This document shows, one piece after another, positions 34,761 to 42,657 of a DNA stretch of 64,000 nt. The stretch comes from Caenimonas sedimenti. GTDB lineage: Bacteria > Pseudomonadota > Gammaproteobacteria > Burkholderiales > Burkholderiaceae_C. The DNA lies in NCBI RefSeq assembly GCF_007833165.1, contig NZ_VOBQ01000015.1, positions 156,238-220,237 of the forward strand, in the 5' to 3' direction. The notes below the pieces were generated by a model, which was not told the origin of the DNA, did no database searches, and saw only the letters and a program-made list of their open reading frames with translations. Both the position numbers and the translations under genes were made by a program. Position 1 is the stretch's first letter. The number at the start of each line of letters is the position of its first letter.

Positions 34761-35989
34761 ACTCCCTCGCCGCCCTCCGCTCCGCCCTGCGCGCGCTCGC
34801 CGCCAACAAGCTGCGCAGCATGCTCACGATGCTGGGCATCATCATCGGCGTGGGCGCGGTGATCACGATGATCGCCATCGGACGCGGGGCGACGGAGCGC
34901 GTGCAGGCGCAGATGAAGTCGCTGGGCACCAACGTGCTGCTGGTGCTGCCGGGCGGCGTCACCGCCGGCGGGGTGCGCATGGGCGCGCAGACCGGCCAGG
35001 CGCTCACCGAAGAGGACGCCGCCGCCATCGCGCGCGAGATCCCCGAGGTGCAGGTGGCTGCGCCCAACATCCGCTCGACGGCCCAGGTGGTGGTGGGCAA
35101 CACCAACTGGAACACGGTGATCTTCGGCACCACCAGCGACTACCTGGAAAGCCGCGACTGGCCGCTGGCGGGCGGCCGCGTGTTCGAGCCGGCCGAGCTC
35201 GCCGGCGCGGCCAAGGTGGCGATCATCGGGCAGACGGTGGCCATGCAACTGTTCGGCGAGGCCGATCCCATCGACCAGATCATCCGGGTGAAGAAGGTGC
35301 CGGTGACGGTGGTCGGCCTGCTGGAGAAGAAGGGCCAGAGCGCCACCGGGTCCGACCAGGACGACATCGTCATCGTCCCGCTCAACACCTATCGCAACCG
35401 CATCCAGGGCGGCGCGCCAGGCCGGCTGAAACGGGTCGGCTCCATCGGCGTGAGGGTCCGTGAAGGCGCCAGCATGAAGGTGGCCGAAGAAGGCATCAAG
35501 GAGCTGCTGCGCCAGCGCTTCAAGGTGCAGCCGGGCGCGGAAGACCCCTTCTCGCTGCGCAACCTCACCGAAATCCTGCAGGCCCAGGAGGAGTCCAGCC
35601 GGGTGATGACCATGCTGCTGGCGGCGGTGGCGGGCATCAGCCTCGTCATCGGCGGCATCGGCATCATGAACATCATGCTGGTGAGCGTGACCGAGCGCAC
35701 GCGGGAGATCGGATTGCGCATGGCCGTCGGCGCCCGGGGCCGGGACATCCTCACGCAGTTCCTGATCGAGGCCGTCACGCTGTCGCTGATCGGCGGAGCC
35801 ATCGGCGTGGTGGTTGGCGCGGTCTCCACCTGGGCGGTGGCCCAGTTCGCCGGTTGGCAGGTCAGCATGACCGTGGGTTCGGTCGTGTTGGCCGGCGGCT
35901 TCTCGGCATTCGTCGGAATCTTCTTCGGCTTCTACCCGGCGCGCCGGGCCTCGCAGCTGTTGCCCATCCAGGCGTTGCGGTACGAGTAG
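34757..35989 (+). CDS. macB: MacB-type ABC transporter permease (FtsX family)
   Basis: 410 aa. The first membrane helix (MLGIIIGVGAVITMIAIGRG, residues about 21-40) is followed by a large periplasmic MacB core (about 45-280) and three more helices near the end: LLAAVAGISLVIGGIGIMNI, EAVTLSLIGGAIGVVVGAVS and SVVLAGGFSAFVGIFFGF. The motif VSVTERTREIGLRMAVGAR is the FtsX signature. Together with the ATPase and the adaptor it should form a MacAB-TolC-like pump or mechanotransmission complex exporting a macrolide, lipid or peptide substrate. The ATG overlaps the ATPase stop. A family B repeat follows the stop codon. Confidence 0.93.
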   Translation: MNSLAALRSALRALAANKLRSMLTMLGIIIGVGAVITMIAIGRGATERVQAQMKSLGTNVLLVLPGGVTAGGVRMGAQTGQALTEEDAAAIAREIPEVQVAAPNIRSTAQVVVGNTNWNTVIFGTTSDYLESRDWPLAGGRVFEPAELAGAAKVAIIGQTVAMQLFGEADPIDQIIRVKKVPVTVVGLLEKKGQSATGSDQDDIVIVPLNTYRNRIQGGAPGRLKRVGSIGVRVREGASMKVAEEGIKELLRQRFKVQPGAEDPFSLRNLTEILQAQEESSRVMTMLLAAVAGISLVIGGIGIMNIMLVSVTERTREIGLRMAVGARGRDILTQFLIEAVTLSLIGGAIGVVVGAVSTWAVAQFAGWQVSMTVGSVVLAGGFSAFVGIFFGFYPARRASQLLPIQALRYE

Positions 35990-35995
35990 AGGGTT

Positions 35996-36082
35996 GTCAT
36001 CCCGGACTTGATCCGGGATCCATGCGGCCAAGCCTGGGACTCTGCCATGCTGCAAAGGATTGCGGGTCAAGCCCGCAATGAC
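35996..36082. repeat. Palindromic repeat, family B, downstream of the MacB-type permease
   Basis: Arms GTCATCCCGGACTTGATCCG at the left and CGGGTCAAGCCCGCAATGAC at the right, with an unrelated centre. It starts seven bases after the permease stop and ends six bases before the stop of the convergent small gene. It may serve as a two-way terminator or RNA-stabilising hairpin. Confidence 0.9.
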
Positions 36083-36088
36083 AGCTGA

Positions 36089-36238
36089 CTACGCCCAGAT
36101 CTGCCTGTGTTTCTCGGCCAATTCCTGTTGTCGCATCATGATCTTCGGCACGTCGGGGTGCATCGGGTTGATTTCGGACATCGCCCAGCGGTAGAAGGCT
36201 TGGGCGACCACTACGTGGAGGAGGCTGATGACTTTCAT
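36089..36238 (-). CDS. Small hypothetical protein, 49 aa
   Basis: The product starts MKVISLLHVVVAQAFYRWAM and continues with SEINPMHPDVPKIMMRQQEL. The amphipathic helix and the well-formed second half look coding, and the size and frame fit the gap between the repeat and uppP. The ribosome site is weak. No family is known to me; the first helix might contact membrane. The gene is divergent from uppP with 171 bases between starts. Confidence 0.45.
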   Translation of the reverse strand: MKVISLLHVVVAQAFYRWAMSEINPMHPDVPKIMMRQQELAEKHRQIWA

Positions 36239-36409
36239 GGGAAGCAATGGTGGGGGCTGGCCGTTTTTTCCCTGTAGGTTTCGCGCGCGCAGCGATTCCA
36301 TGCATTTCCGGTGTGCATGTCGGACAACAGGCAGGCGCTGAGTAGTAGCGGTTGGCTGATGAGCCAGGCCGGCACGGCGATAATCCGGCTCTTTTGCCTG
36401 GAGAACCGT

Positions 36410-37234
36410 GTGGATGTCGTGCTGCTGGTGAAGGCCGCCGTGATGGGCGTGGTGGAGGGCCTGACCGAGTTCCTGCCGATCTCCAGCACGGGACACCTCA
36501 TCCTGGCGGGCGCCTTGCTCGGCTTTGACGACGAGAAGGCCAAGGTCTTCGACATCGCCATCCAGACCGGCGCGATCCTCGCCGTGATCATCGTGTACTG
36601 GCAGAAGATCCGCTCGACGCTGGTGGCGCTGCCGAACGAGCGGGCCGCGCAGCGGTTCGTGCTCAACGTGGTCGTGGCGTTCGTCCCGGCGGTCGTGCTG
36701 GGGCTGCTCCTCGGCAAGATCATCAAGTCGCACCTGTTCGTGCCCTCGGTCGTCGCCACCACGTTCATCCTGGGCGGTTTCATCATCCTGTGGGTCGAGA
36801 AGCGCGCACCCGTGGCCGTGCGCATCCAGGAAGCCGACGACATGGACTGGAAGGACGCCCTCAAGCTCGGGCTGGTGCAATGCCTGGCGCTGGTGCCGGG
36901 CACCAGCCGCAGCGGCGCCACCATCATCGGCGGCATGCTGCTGGGCCTGTCGCGCAAGGCAGCGACCGACTTTTCGTTCTACCTGGCCATCCCCACGCTG
37001 ATCGGGGCCGGCGCGTACAGCCTGGTGAAGGAGCGCGCGCAGCTGTCCATGGACGACCTGCCGCTGTTCGGCGTTGGGCTGCTGTTCTCGTTCCTCAGCG
37101 CGTGGCTGTGCGTGCGCTGGCTCCTGCGCTACATCTCCAGCCACAGCTTCACGCCGTTCGCGTGGTACCGCATCGCGTTCGGCGTGATCGTGCTGGTGAC
37201 CTGGCTCACCGGCTGGGTGAAGTGGCAGGCCTGA
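36410..37234 (+). CDS. uppP: Undecaprenyl-diphosphatase
   Basis: 274 aa from GTG 36410, chosen because TGGAGAAC lies directly upstream and the protein then starts at the usual place. UppP (BacA) dephosphorylates undecaprenyl diphosphate at the outer face of the inner membrane, recycling the lipid carrier for peptidoglycan. Both consensus motifs are present: [15 protein letters not shown] (near residue 17) and [16 protein letters not shown] (near 160). About eight membrane helices are visible. The last 29 bases overlap the end of the convergent esterase gene. Confidence 0.95.
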   Translation: MDVVLLVKAAVMGVVEGLTEFLPISSTGHLILAGALLGFDDEKAKVFDIAIQTGAILAVIIVYWQKIRSTLVALPNERAAQRFVLNVVVAFVPAVVLGLLLGKIIKSHLFVPSVVATTFILGGFIILWVEKRAPVAVRIQEADDMDWKDALKLGLVQCLALVPGTSRSGATIIGGMLLGLSRKAATDFSFYLAIPTLIGAGAYSLVKERAQLSMDDLPLFGVGLLFSFLSAWLCVRWLLRYISSHSFTPFAWYRIAFGVIVLVTWLTGWVKWQA

Positions 37235-38015
37235 CCTTGGTCCGGCGCGCCCGGCGCATCGCGGCGCGGCCGCGCTGGTAGGGCCGCCAGCGGCCCTCCG
37301 GCTGCGCCAGCCGGTCCGCCACGATGCGCAGCACCTGCGCGTTGGTGCCCATGCCCAGGTGGCTCGCGTGCACCTCGATGTTTTCCGCGAGCGGCGAGAC
37401 ACGCTCCAGGCAGCCCTGCCAGCAGACGACACCGTCGTGCCGGCTGTACACCGACGTCGTCGGGACGTTCGGGCAGGTGCTCAGGCGCCGCTTCATCTCG
37501 GGGGTGAGTTGCGAGGTGTCGCCGCCCAGCAGCTTGTACAGCGTGCCGGCGTGGTTGGCACCATCCATGGAATTGAACGGCGTGCCCAGCGTGATGACCT
37601 GGCGCACCGACTCGGGGCAGCGCTTGGCGACCTCGCGGGCGAACACGCCGCCCAGGCTCCAGCCGACCAGGCTGACCTTGCGGCCATGCTGGGCGTGCAG
37701 CGTGCGCACGCGCGCCACCAGGCCGTCCAGCCAGGGGTCGAGGTCGCCCTCGGGGCCGGTGTTGACGCCGCCGCCCCAGTCGTGCGCGTCGAAACCGCTG
37801 TCACGCAGGAAGCGCCGCAGGTGCGAGGTGCTGAGGGCGCCGCCACCCAGGCCGGGATAGACGACCACGGGATGGCCGTCGCCCACGGGCGCGGCCCGGG
37901 CGCCGACCTTGGCGCCGACGAACTCGAAGAGGGCCCGCAAGGGCTCGGTGGCCAGCAGGGTGAGTGAAGGCGCCCGGTAGGCGCTGAGGGTCTCGGAAGG
38001 TTGCATGCTTCCCAT
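37206..38015 (-). CDS. Esterase/lipase-like alpha/beta hydrolase
   Basis: 269 aa from ATG 38015 (ATG 38006 is possible). It has [20 protein letters not shown], the nucleophile motif [19 protein letters not shown] (Ser near 120), ITLGTPFNS, an acid in [11 protein letters not shown] and the His in ASHLGMGTN. The set resembles PGAP1/triacylglycerol-lipase-type hydrolases. No signal peptide is seen, so it is probably cytoplasmic. The end is Arg-rich ([11 protein letters not shown]) and overlaps uppP on the other strand by 29 bases, which may be why the tail is basic. Confidence 0.8.
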   Translation of the reverse strand: MGSMQPSETLSAYRAPSLTLLATEPLRALFEFVGAKVGARAAPVGDGHPVVVYPGLGGGALSTSHLRRFLRDSGFDAHDWGGGVNTGPEGDLDPWLDGLVARVRTLHAQHGRKVSLVGWSLGGVFAREVAKRCPESVRQVITLGTPFNSMDGANHAGTLYKLLGGDTSQLTPEMKRRLSTCPNVPTTSVYSRHDGVVCWQGCLERVSPLAENIEVHASHLGMGTNAQVLRIVADRLAQPEGRWRPYQRGRAAMRRARRTKVRPATSPSR

Positions 38016-38192
38016 GGTGGGGATGGCGCTTTCCCGTCCCTGTGGGCGGCCGGGTATCGGCTCTGTAGGACCACGACAACTGCTGCACCGCAGCACTGCG
38101 GCGAGATGTCCAACGAAGGTCCTAACCCTGCAGATGAATGGTTGTGAACCGTGTCGTGATCAGCGAATATCAAACATTCAGCTACAAACTCC

Positions 38193-39548
38193 ATGGCCGA
38201 CACTGCATTCGCTATTGGCAAGTACCGCGTCGAGAAGGAAATCGGGCGCGGCGCGAGCAGTGTGGTCTACCTCGCCTACGACGCCTTCCATCGGCGCAAC
38301 GTCGCGGTCAAGCAGATCCACGCGCACCTCCTGAAGGAGGACGCCCTCTCGTACCGCTACCGGCGCAGCCTGCGCAACGAGGCGCTGATCGCCGGTCAAC
38401 TGCGGCACCCGCACATCGTGCGGCTGTTCGACGCCGACGAGTCCGCCCTGCAGCCCTACCTGGTGCTCGAGTACGTCGAGGGCGACACGCTCGCCTCGTA
38501 CACCTCGCCCGACAAGCTGCTGCCGGTGGCGCAGGTGCTGGACATCGCCTACAAGTGCTGCAGCGCCCTGCAGCACGCGCACAGCCGCGGACTGGTGCAC
38601 CGCGACATCAAGCCCGCGAACGTCATGGTGCAGAGTGGCGGCAACGTGAAGCTCACCGACTTCGGGACGGCGATCTCGACGCGCGGTGACCAGACCCAGA
38701 TCACCGGCCTGGTGGGTTCGCCGCTGTACATGTCGCCGGAACAGGTGCGCGAAGAGCAGCTGACCCACCAGAGCGACATGTTCTCGCTGGCCGTCGTCAT
38801 CTACGAGCTGCTGACCGGCCGGCGCCCGTTCGCGGGCGATTCGGAATACGCCATCCTCTACAAGATCGGCACCGAGGACCCGCCGGCGCCCAGCTCGCTG
38901 CGCGCGCAGCTGCCGGCGGCGCTGGACGAGGTGATCCTGAAGGCGATGGCGAAGAAGCCCAAGGACCGCTACGAGGACTGGTCGGATTTCGCCGACGCGC
39001 TGCTCGCCATCAACCGCGCCATGCCCGCCAAGCGGCCGCAGGACCGCGAGGCGGTGCACTTCGTGCAGATGCGCCAGCTGCCCTTCTTCGAGGGCTTCCA
39101 CGACGCCGCGCTGTGGGAGGCGCTGAACCTCGGGACGCTGCATTCGTACCCGGCTGGCAGCGCCCTGATGAAGGAAGAGTCGCCGGGCGATTCGTTCCTG
39201 ATCATCCTGGAAGGCCGCATCGCCGTCAGCCGCAAGGGCATCAAGCTCGTGACCATCGAGCCGGGCGTGACGCTCGGCGAGATGTGCTACCTGCAGCCCG
39301 ACAACCCGATGCGCACCGCGACGGCCGTCGCCGAGACCGACGTGGTGGCGCTGGAGATCCGCAATTCGGGCCTGCGCATTTCGTCGGACGACCTGCAGAT
39401 GCGCTTCGACAAGGCTTTCATCCGGCAACTGGTGCAGCGCCTGATCGCCACCACGGCCAAGGTCGGGGCGTGGGATGTGGACACGTCGCGCACCGGTGAC
39501 GGCGGCGGTCCCGCGCTCTCGCTGGCGCCCATGGCGCAAAAGAACTAG
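38193..39548 (+). CDS. Serine/threonine protein kinase with C-terminal cyclic-nucleotide-binding-like domain
   Basis: 451 aa. The kinase (residues 9-275) has GRGASSVVYLAYD, the ATP Lys in VAVKQIH (near 39), the catalytic HRDIKPANV (near 136), DFGTAIS and SPLYMSPEQ. It is followed at about 300-430 by a cNMP-binding fold: LPFFEGFHDAALWEAL, SYPAGSALMKEESPGDSF, and the cassette GVTLGEMCYLQ ... MRTATAVAETD, whose Glu and Arg-Thr-Ala positions match cAMP/cGMP-binding cassettes. Regulation of the kinase by a cyclic nucleotide is therefore plausible. No membrane helix or PASTA domain is present, so it is cytoplasmic. The neighbours give no clear target. Confidence 0.9.
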   Translation: MADTAFAIGKYRVEKEIGRGASSVVYLAYDAFHRRNVAVKQIHAHLLKEDALSYRYRRSLRNEALIAGQLRHPHIVRLFDADESALQPYLVLEYVEGDTLASYTSPDKLLPVAQVLDIAYKCCSALQHAHSRGLVHRDIKPANVMVQSGGNVKLTDFGTAISTRGDQTQITGLVGSPLYMSPEQVREEQLTHQSDMFSLAVVIYELLTGRRPFAGDSEYAILYKIGTEDPPAPSSLRAQLPAALDEVILKAMAKKPKDRYEDWSDFADALLAINRAMPAKRPQDREAVHFVQMRQLPFFEGFHDAALWEALNLGTLHSYPAGSALMKEESPGDSFLIILEGRIAVSRKGIKLVTIEPGVTLGEMCYLQPDNPMRTATAVAETDVVALEIRNSGLRISSDDLQMRFDKAFIRQLVQRLIATTAKVGAWDVDTSRTGDGGGPALSLAPMAQKN

Positions 39549-39551
39549 CTT

Positions 39552-39632
39552 CCGTAGGCTGGGGTGAGCCCGCAAGGCGAACCCCAGCGATCATCGCGCT
39601 GCGGGGGTTCGCCGGCGGGCGCACCCCCGCCC
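39552..39632. repeat. Paired inverted hairpins between convergent genes
   Basis: GCTGGGGTGAGCCCGCAAGG ending GAACCCCAGC (39558-39589) forms one hairpin, and the inverted relative GGGGGTTCGCCGGCGGGCGC ending ACCCCCGC (39603-39630) forms another; the two also pair with each other. It sits between the convergent kinase and hydrolase stops and probably terminates both. The sequence resembles a dispersed repeat type common in Proteobacteria. Confidence 0.6.
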
Positions 39633-39644
39633 ACCTGTCTCCCA

Positions 39645-40445
39645 CTAAAGCGCGAGCAGGCTGGCCTCGATGGCCGCGGCCGTGGCGATGGGCTTCTCCA
39701 TGGGGAACAGGTGGCTGCCGTCCACCAGCATGTGGCGGCCTCCGGTCAGCTTCTCCGTCAGCGCCATCCCCACTCTTTGCATCTCCTCCGACTGCAGGCC
39801 GCCGATGAATGCCGCCGGGCAGCGCAGCGGGTGCCGCTGCAGCAGCCGGTCGAGGTTGTCGGGCAGCGTGTCGTAGATCATCGTCTCCACGTCGCGGTCG
39901 AAAGCGAGCACGCGCTCGCCGTCTTCGTCGTGCGTGCCGTGCGCGACGTAGTCGGCCAGCACCTGCGGGTCCCACTTCGCGAAGGCCTTCTTGTGGCGGA
40001 AGTGCTCCAGCGCGGCCTCGCGCGACGGCCAGCGGTTCTTGCGCTTGCGGCTCACTGCACCGGGCGTGAATGCGCCGACCAGTTGCGCGGACTTCACGGC
40101 GCGCAGCGCCTGCGCTTTCCAGCCACCCAGCATCGGGGCGTCGAGCAGCAGGAGCCCGCGTGCGAGCTCCGGGTGGCGTGCCGCGCACATCAGGCTCAGG
40201 AAACCACCGAGCGAGTGGCCCACCAGGTACGCGGGCTGGCCTGCCTTCTCGGTTTCGCGCTTCGCGAAATCGTGCAGCTGCTGCACCAGGTGCGGCCAGT
40301 TGTTGGTGACAGGGTAGTCCGGGTCATGACCGAACCGGTCCACCGCCTTCACGGTGAAGCCGCGCGAACGCAGGCTCTTGAACAGGACGCCGTAGGTGGA
40401 GGCCGGGAAGCTGTTGGCGTGGGAGAAGACGATCAGTGGATTCAT
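39645..40445 (-). CDS. Alpha/beta hydrolase
   Basis: 266 aa from ATG 40445. The start MNPLIVFSHANSFPASTYG carries the oxyanion region, the nucleophile elbow is LVGHSLGGFLSLM (Ser near 81), and the His is in VDGSHLFPMEKP. The family is broad; relatives act on esters or C-C bonds. The ATG is 11 bases downstream of the PhoD-like gene stop on the same strand, so the two are probably one operon. Substrate unknown. Confidence 0.85.
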   Translation of the reverse strand: MNPLIVFSHANSFPASTYGVLFKSLRSRGFTVKAVDRFGHDPDYPVTNNWPHLVQQLHDFAKRETEKAGQPAYLVGHSLGGFLSLMCAARHPELARGLLLLDAPMLGGWKAQALRAVKSAQLVGAFTPGAVSRKRKNRWPSREAALEHFRHKKAFAKWDPQVLADYVAHGTHDEDGERVLAFDRDVETMIYDTLPDNLDRLLQRHPLRCPAAFIGGLQSEEMQRVGMALTEKLTGGRHMLVDGSHLFPMEKPIATAAAIEASLLAL

Positions 40446-40455
40446 GCCGGGCCGG

Positions 40456-41784
40456 TCAGCGCGGCGTGCGCAGCGCCTGCGCCTCGAGCTGGTGCGACCA
40501 CAGCTCCTTGCCCTGCGCATCGAACGACTTCATGGTGATGACGCGGCGCGTCTTCGGCCCGTCCACCGTGAAGCTGCAGAAGTTGCGGATCGGCACCATG
40601 GTGCCAGGGATGCGGTCCGGCCGGGCCGTGTCGGGCGCGCCGGGGAAGGCGCCCGCGGTCAGCGGCGAACACGTCAGGTCGTACAACGGGTACGTGCCGG
40701 CGCGTTCCACCTTGGTGAGTTCGGTGTGGTGCTTGTCGCCGCTGAAGAACAGCACCCCGTCGAGCCGGTTGCCGGCCAGCCAGTCCATGAAGTCCTGCCG
40801 CTCTTCGGGGAAGCGCGACCAGCCTTCGGAGCGCGGCGAGACATTGGCCAGGAACTGGCTGCCGCCCACCACCACCTTCAGGGGGGCGGTGGATTGCAGC
40901 AGCGCGTTCTTCAGCCAGCGCACCTGGGCGTCGCCCAGCATGCGCTTGTTCTTCGTGTGCGCGTCCTTGTCGGCGTCACGGTACCAGCGGTTGTCCAGCA
41001 GGAAGAAGTCGACGTCGGAGAAGCTGAAGCTGCCGAAGATCCCGGGCACGCCGGGCAGGCCCCAGCTGGCGTTCGCCCAGTAGCGCTTGAACATGTCCAG
41101 CGCGGCCTGCTTGAATTCGTAGGAACTGTTGGAGTCGTCCGGGCCATAGTCGTGGTCGTCCCAGATGGCGGCGTGCTGCCCGACGCGCAGCAAGGGCTGC
41201 AGTTCAGCCTGCGCGCGGTCCGCCTGGAACCGGTAGCGGATGCCCTCGGCGCTGGACCATTCGTTCTCGCGCAGGTAACTGTTGTCGCCCAGCCAGAGCG
41301 TCAGGTCGGGCTGCCTGGCCGCCATCGTGCTGAAGATGCCATAGCCGGCGCCGAAAGGGTTGCCGTCGCGGTCGCGCGCCGGCTCGTTCAGGTAGTGGCA
41401 GGAGCCGAGCAGGGCGGTGAATGCGGGGGGCTCGACCTGGCCGCGCCATTGCCAGCGTGTCTGGGTGCGGAAGTGCTGGACGTCACCGGCCGGCTGGCCA
41501 TTCAGGCGCAGGCGGTAGGCGTAGCGGGTGGCCTGCTCCAGGCCTTCGATGCGCACGTGGGCCACGTGGTCATCCGCTGCCTGGAGTTGGGCGGAAACGC
41601 GCCGCGTCTTCGTGGGCTCCTGCACCGGCCAGTATTCCAGCTCGGCCCGCGCCGGCGCGGTGCCTTGCAGCCAGATGGTGGTGCCGTGCATGTCCGTGGC
41701 ACCGACCATCGGCCCGGCGGCGAGCGACTGGGCGGCCGCGTGGGCGGCCCACGCCAACGCCATGGCAATGAGCAATCTGCGCAT
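40456..41784 (-). CDS. Alkaline phosphatase D-type metallophosphatase
   Basis: 442 aa. A signal peptide (LLIAMALAWAAHAAAQ) is cut near residue 19. An N-terminal Fn3-like domain (about 25-115) precedes the PhoD catalytic domain with TALLGSCHYLNEP, DLTLWLGDNSYLRENEW, AAIWDDHDYGPDDSNSS and FFSGDKHHTELTK, the metal ligands of the family. PhoD enzymes hydrolyse phosphate mono- and diesters outside the cytoplasm using Ca/Fe. The protein should be periplasmic. It lies 39 bases downstream of the Anbu gene and upstream of a hydrolase gene on the same strand. Confidence 0.88.
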   Translation of the reverse strand: MRRLLIAMALAWAAHAAAQSLAAGPMVGATDMHGTTIWLQGTAPARAELEYWPVQEPTKTRRVSAQLQAADDHVAHVRIEGLEQATRYAYRLRLNGQPAGDVQHFRTQTRWQWRGQVEPPAFTALLGSCHYLNEPARDRDGNPFGAGYGIFSTMAARQPDLTLWLGDNSYLRENEWSSAEGIRYRFQADRAQAELQPLLRVGQHAAIWDDHDYGPDDSNSSYEFKQAALDMFKRYWANASWGLPGVPGIFGSFSFSDVDFFLLDNRWYRDADKDAHTKNKRMLGDAQVRWLKNALLQSTAPLKVVVGGSQFLANVSPRSEGWSRFPEERQDFMDWLAGNRLDGVLFFSGDKHHTELTKVERAGTYPLYDLTCSPLTAGAFPGAPDTARPDRIPGTMVPIRNFCSFTVDGPKTRRVITMKSFDAQGKELWSHQLEAQALRTPR

Positions 41785-41823
41785 TTTTCGCTCCTCTCAG
41801 GCCGGCGCGTGCCGGCGTTCCCC

Positions 41824-42657
41824 TCAGATCAGCCGCTCTTCCGGCCGCGAGATCTTCTTCAATGGCTTGCTGCGCCCGCCCTCGGTGTGCGTCATCAGCG
41901 GGATCTCCGTGTGGGCGTCGTCCCAGACGGGGTCTTCCAGGCTGTCGAATACCTCGCGCAGCTTCTGGCCCCAGCTGGTGTGCAGCATGCGGAAGTAGGG
42001 ATTCTGCATGTCGATGCAGACCACCTTGTCGGTCTCGAACCGGTTGGCGTCGTACACCACCAGGTCGAGTGGCGGGCCGACCGAGAGGTTCGACTTCATG
42101 GTGGAATCCATCGAGACCAGCGCGCACTTGGCGGCTTCGTCCAGCGGGGTGTCGGGCGTCAGCACGCGGTCGAGCACCGGCTTGCCGTATTTGTATTCGC
42201 CCACCTGGAAGTAGGGCGTCTCGGGCGTGGCCTCGATGAAGTTGCCGGCCGAGTACACCTGGAAGAGGCGCATGCCTTCGCCGCGGATCTGGCCGCCGAA
42301 GACCAGGCTGACGTTGAACTCCACGCCGGCGTGCTTGAGCGCCTCGGCGTCGCGGTCGTACACGTGGCGCACCGCCTGGCCGAGCACGCGGCAGGCGTCG
42401 AACATGCTGTTGGCGTTCCAGATGGTGATGGGCTCGCTCTCGGGCGTTTCCTTCAACTGCTCCACCTGCAGGATCTCGCGCACCGATTGCGAGATGCTCA
42501 GGTTGCCCGCCGACAGCAGCACCATGAAACGGTCACCCGCCTTCTCGTAGATGATCATCTTGCGGAAGGTGCTGATGTTGTCCACCCCCGCGTTGGTGCG
42601 CGAATCGGAGAGGAACACGAGGCCCGCATTGAGCTTGATGCCGACGCAATAGGTCAT
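41824..42657 (-). CDS. Anbu: bacterial proteasome-like peptidase
   Basis: 277 aa from ATG 42657. The mature N-terminus would be Thr2 ([20 protein letters not shown]), with the Ntn-hydrolase residues Asp and Lys in SDSRTNAG and [10 protein letters not shown]. Further markers are [26 protein letters not shown] and [13 protein letters not shown]. Anbu forms dodecameric or helical rings related to HslV. In other bacteria it clusters with an ATP-grasp protein, an alpha-E protein and a transglutaminase-like protein; none is adjacent here. Instead its ATG overlaps the TGA of mutS by four bases, so it is translated with mutS. Confidence 0.9.
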   Translation of the reverse strand: MTYCVGIKLNAGLVFLSDSRTNAGVDNISTFRKMIIYEKAGDRFMVLLSAGNLSISQSVREILQVEQLKETPESEPITIWNANSMFDACRVLGQAVRHVYDRDAEALKHAGVEFNVSLVFGGQIRGEGMRLFQVYSAGNFIEATPETPYFQVGEYKYGKPVLDRVLTPDTPLDEAAKCALVSMDSTMKSNLSVGPPLDLVVYDANRFETDKVVCIDMQNPYFRMLHTSWGQKLREVFDSLEDPVWDDAHTEIPLMTHTEGGRSKPLKKISRPEERLI

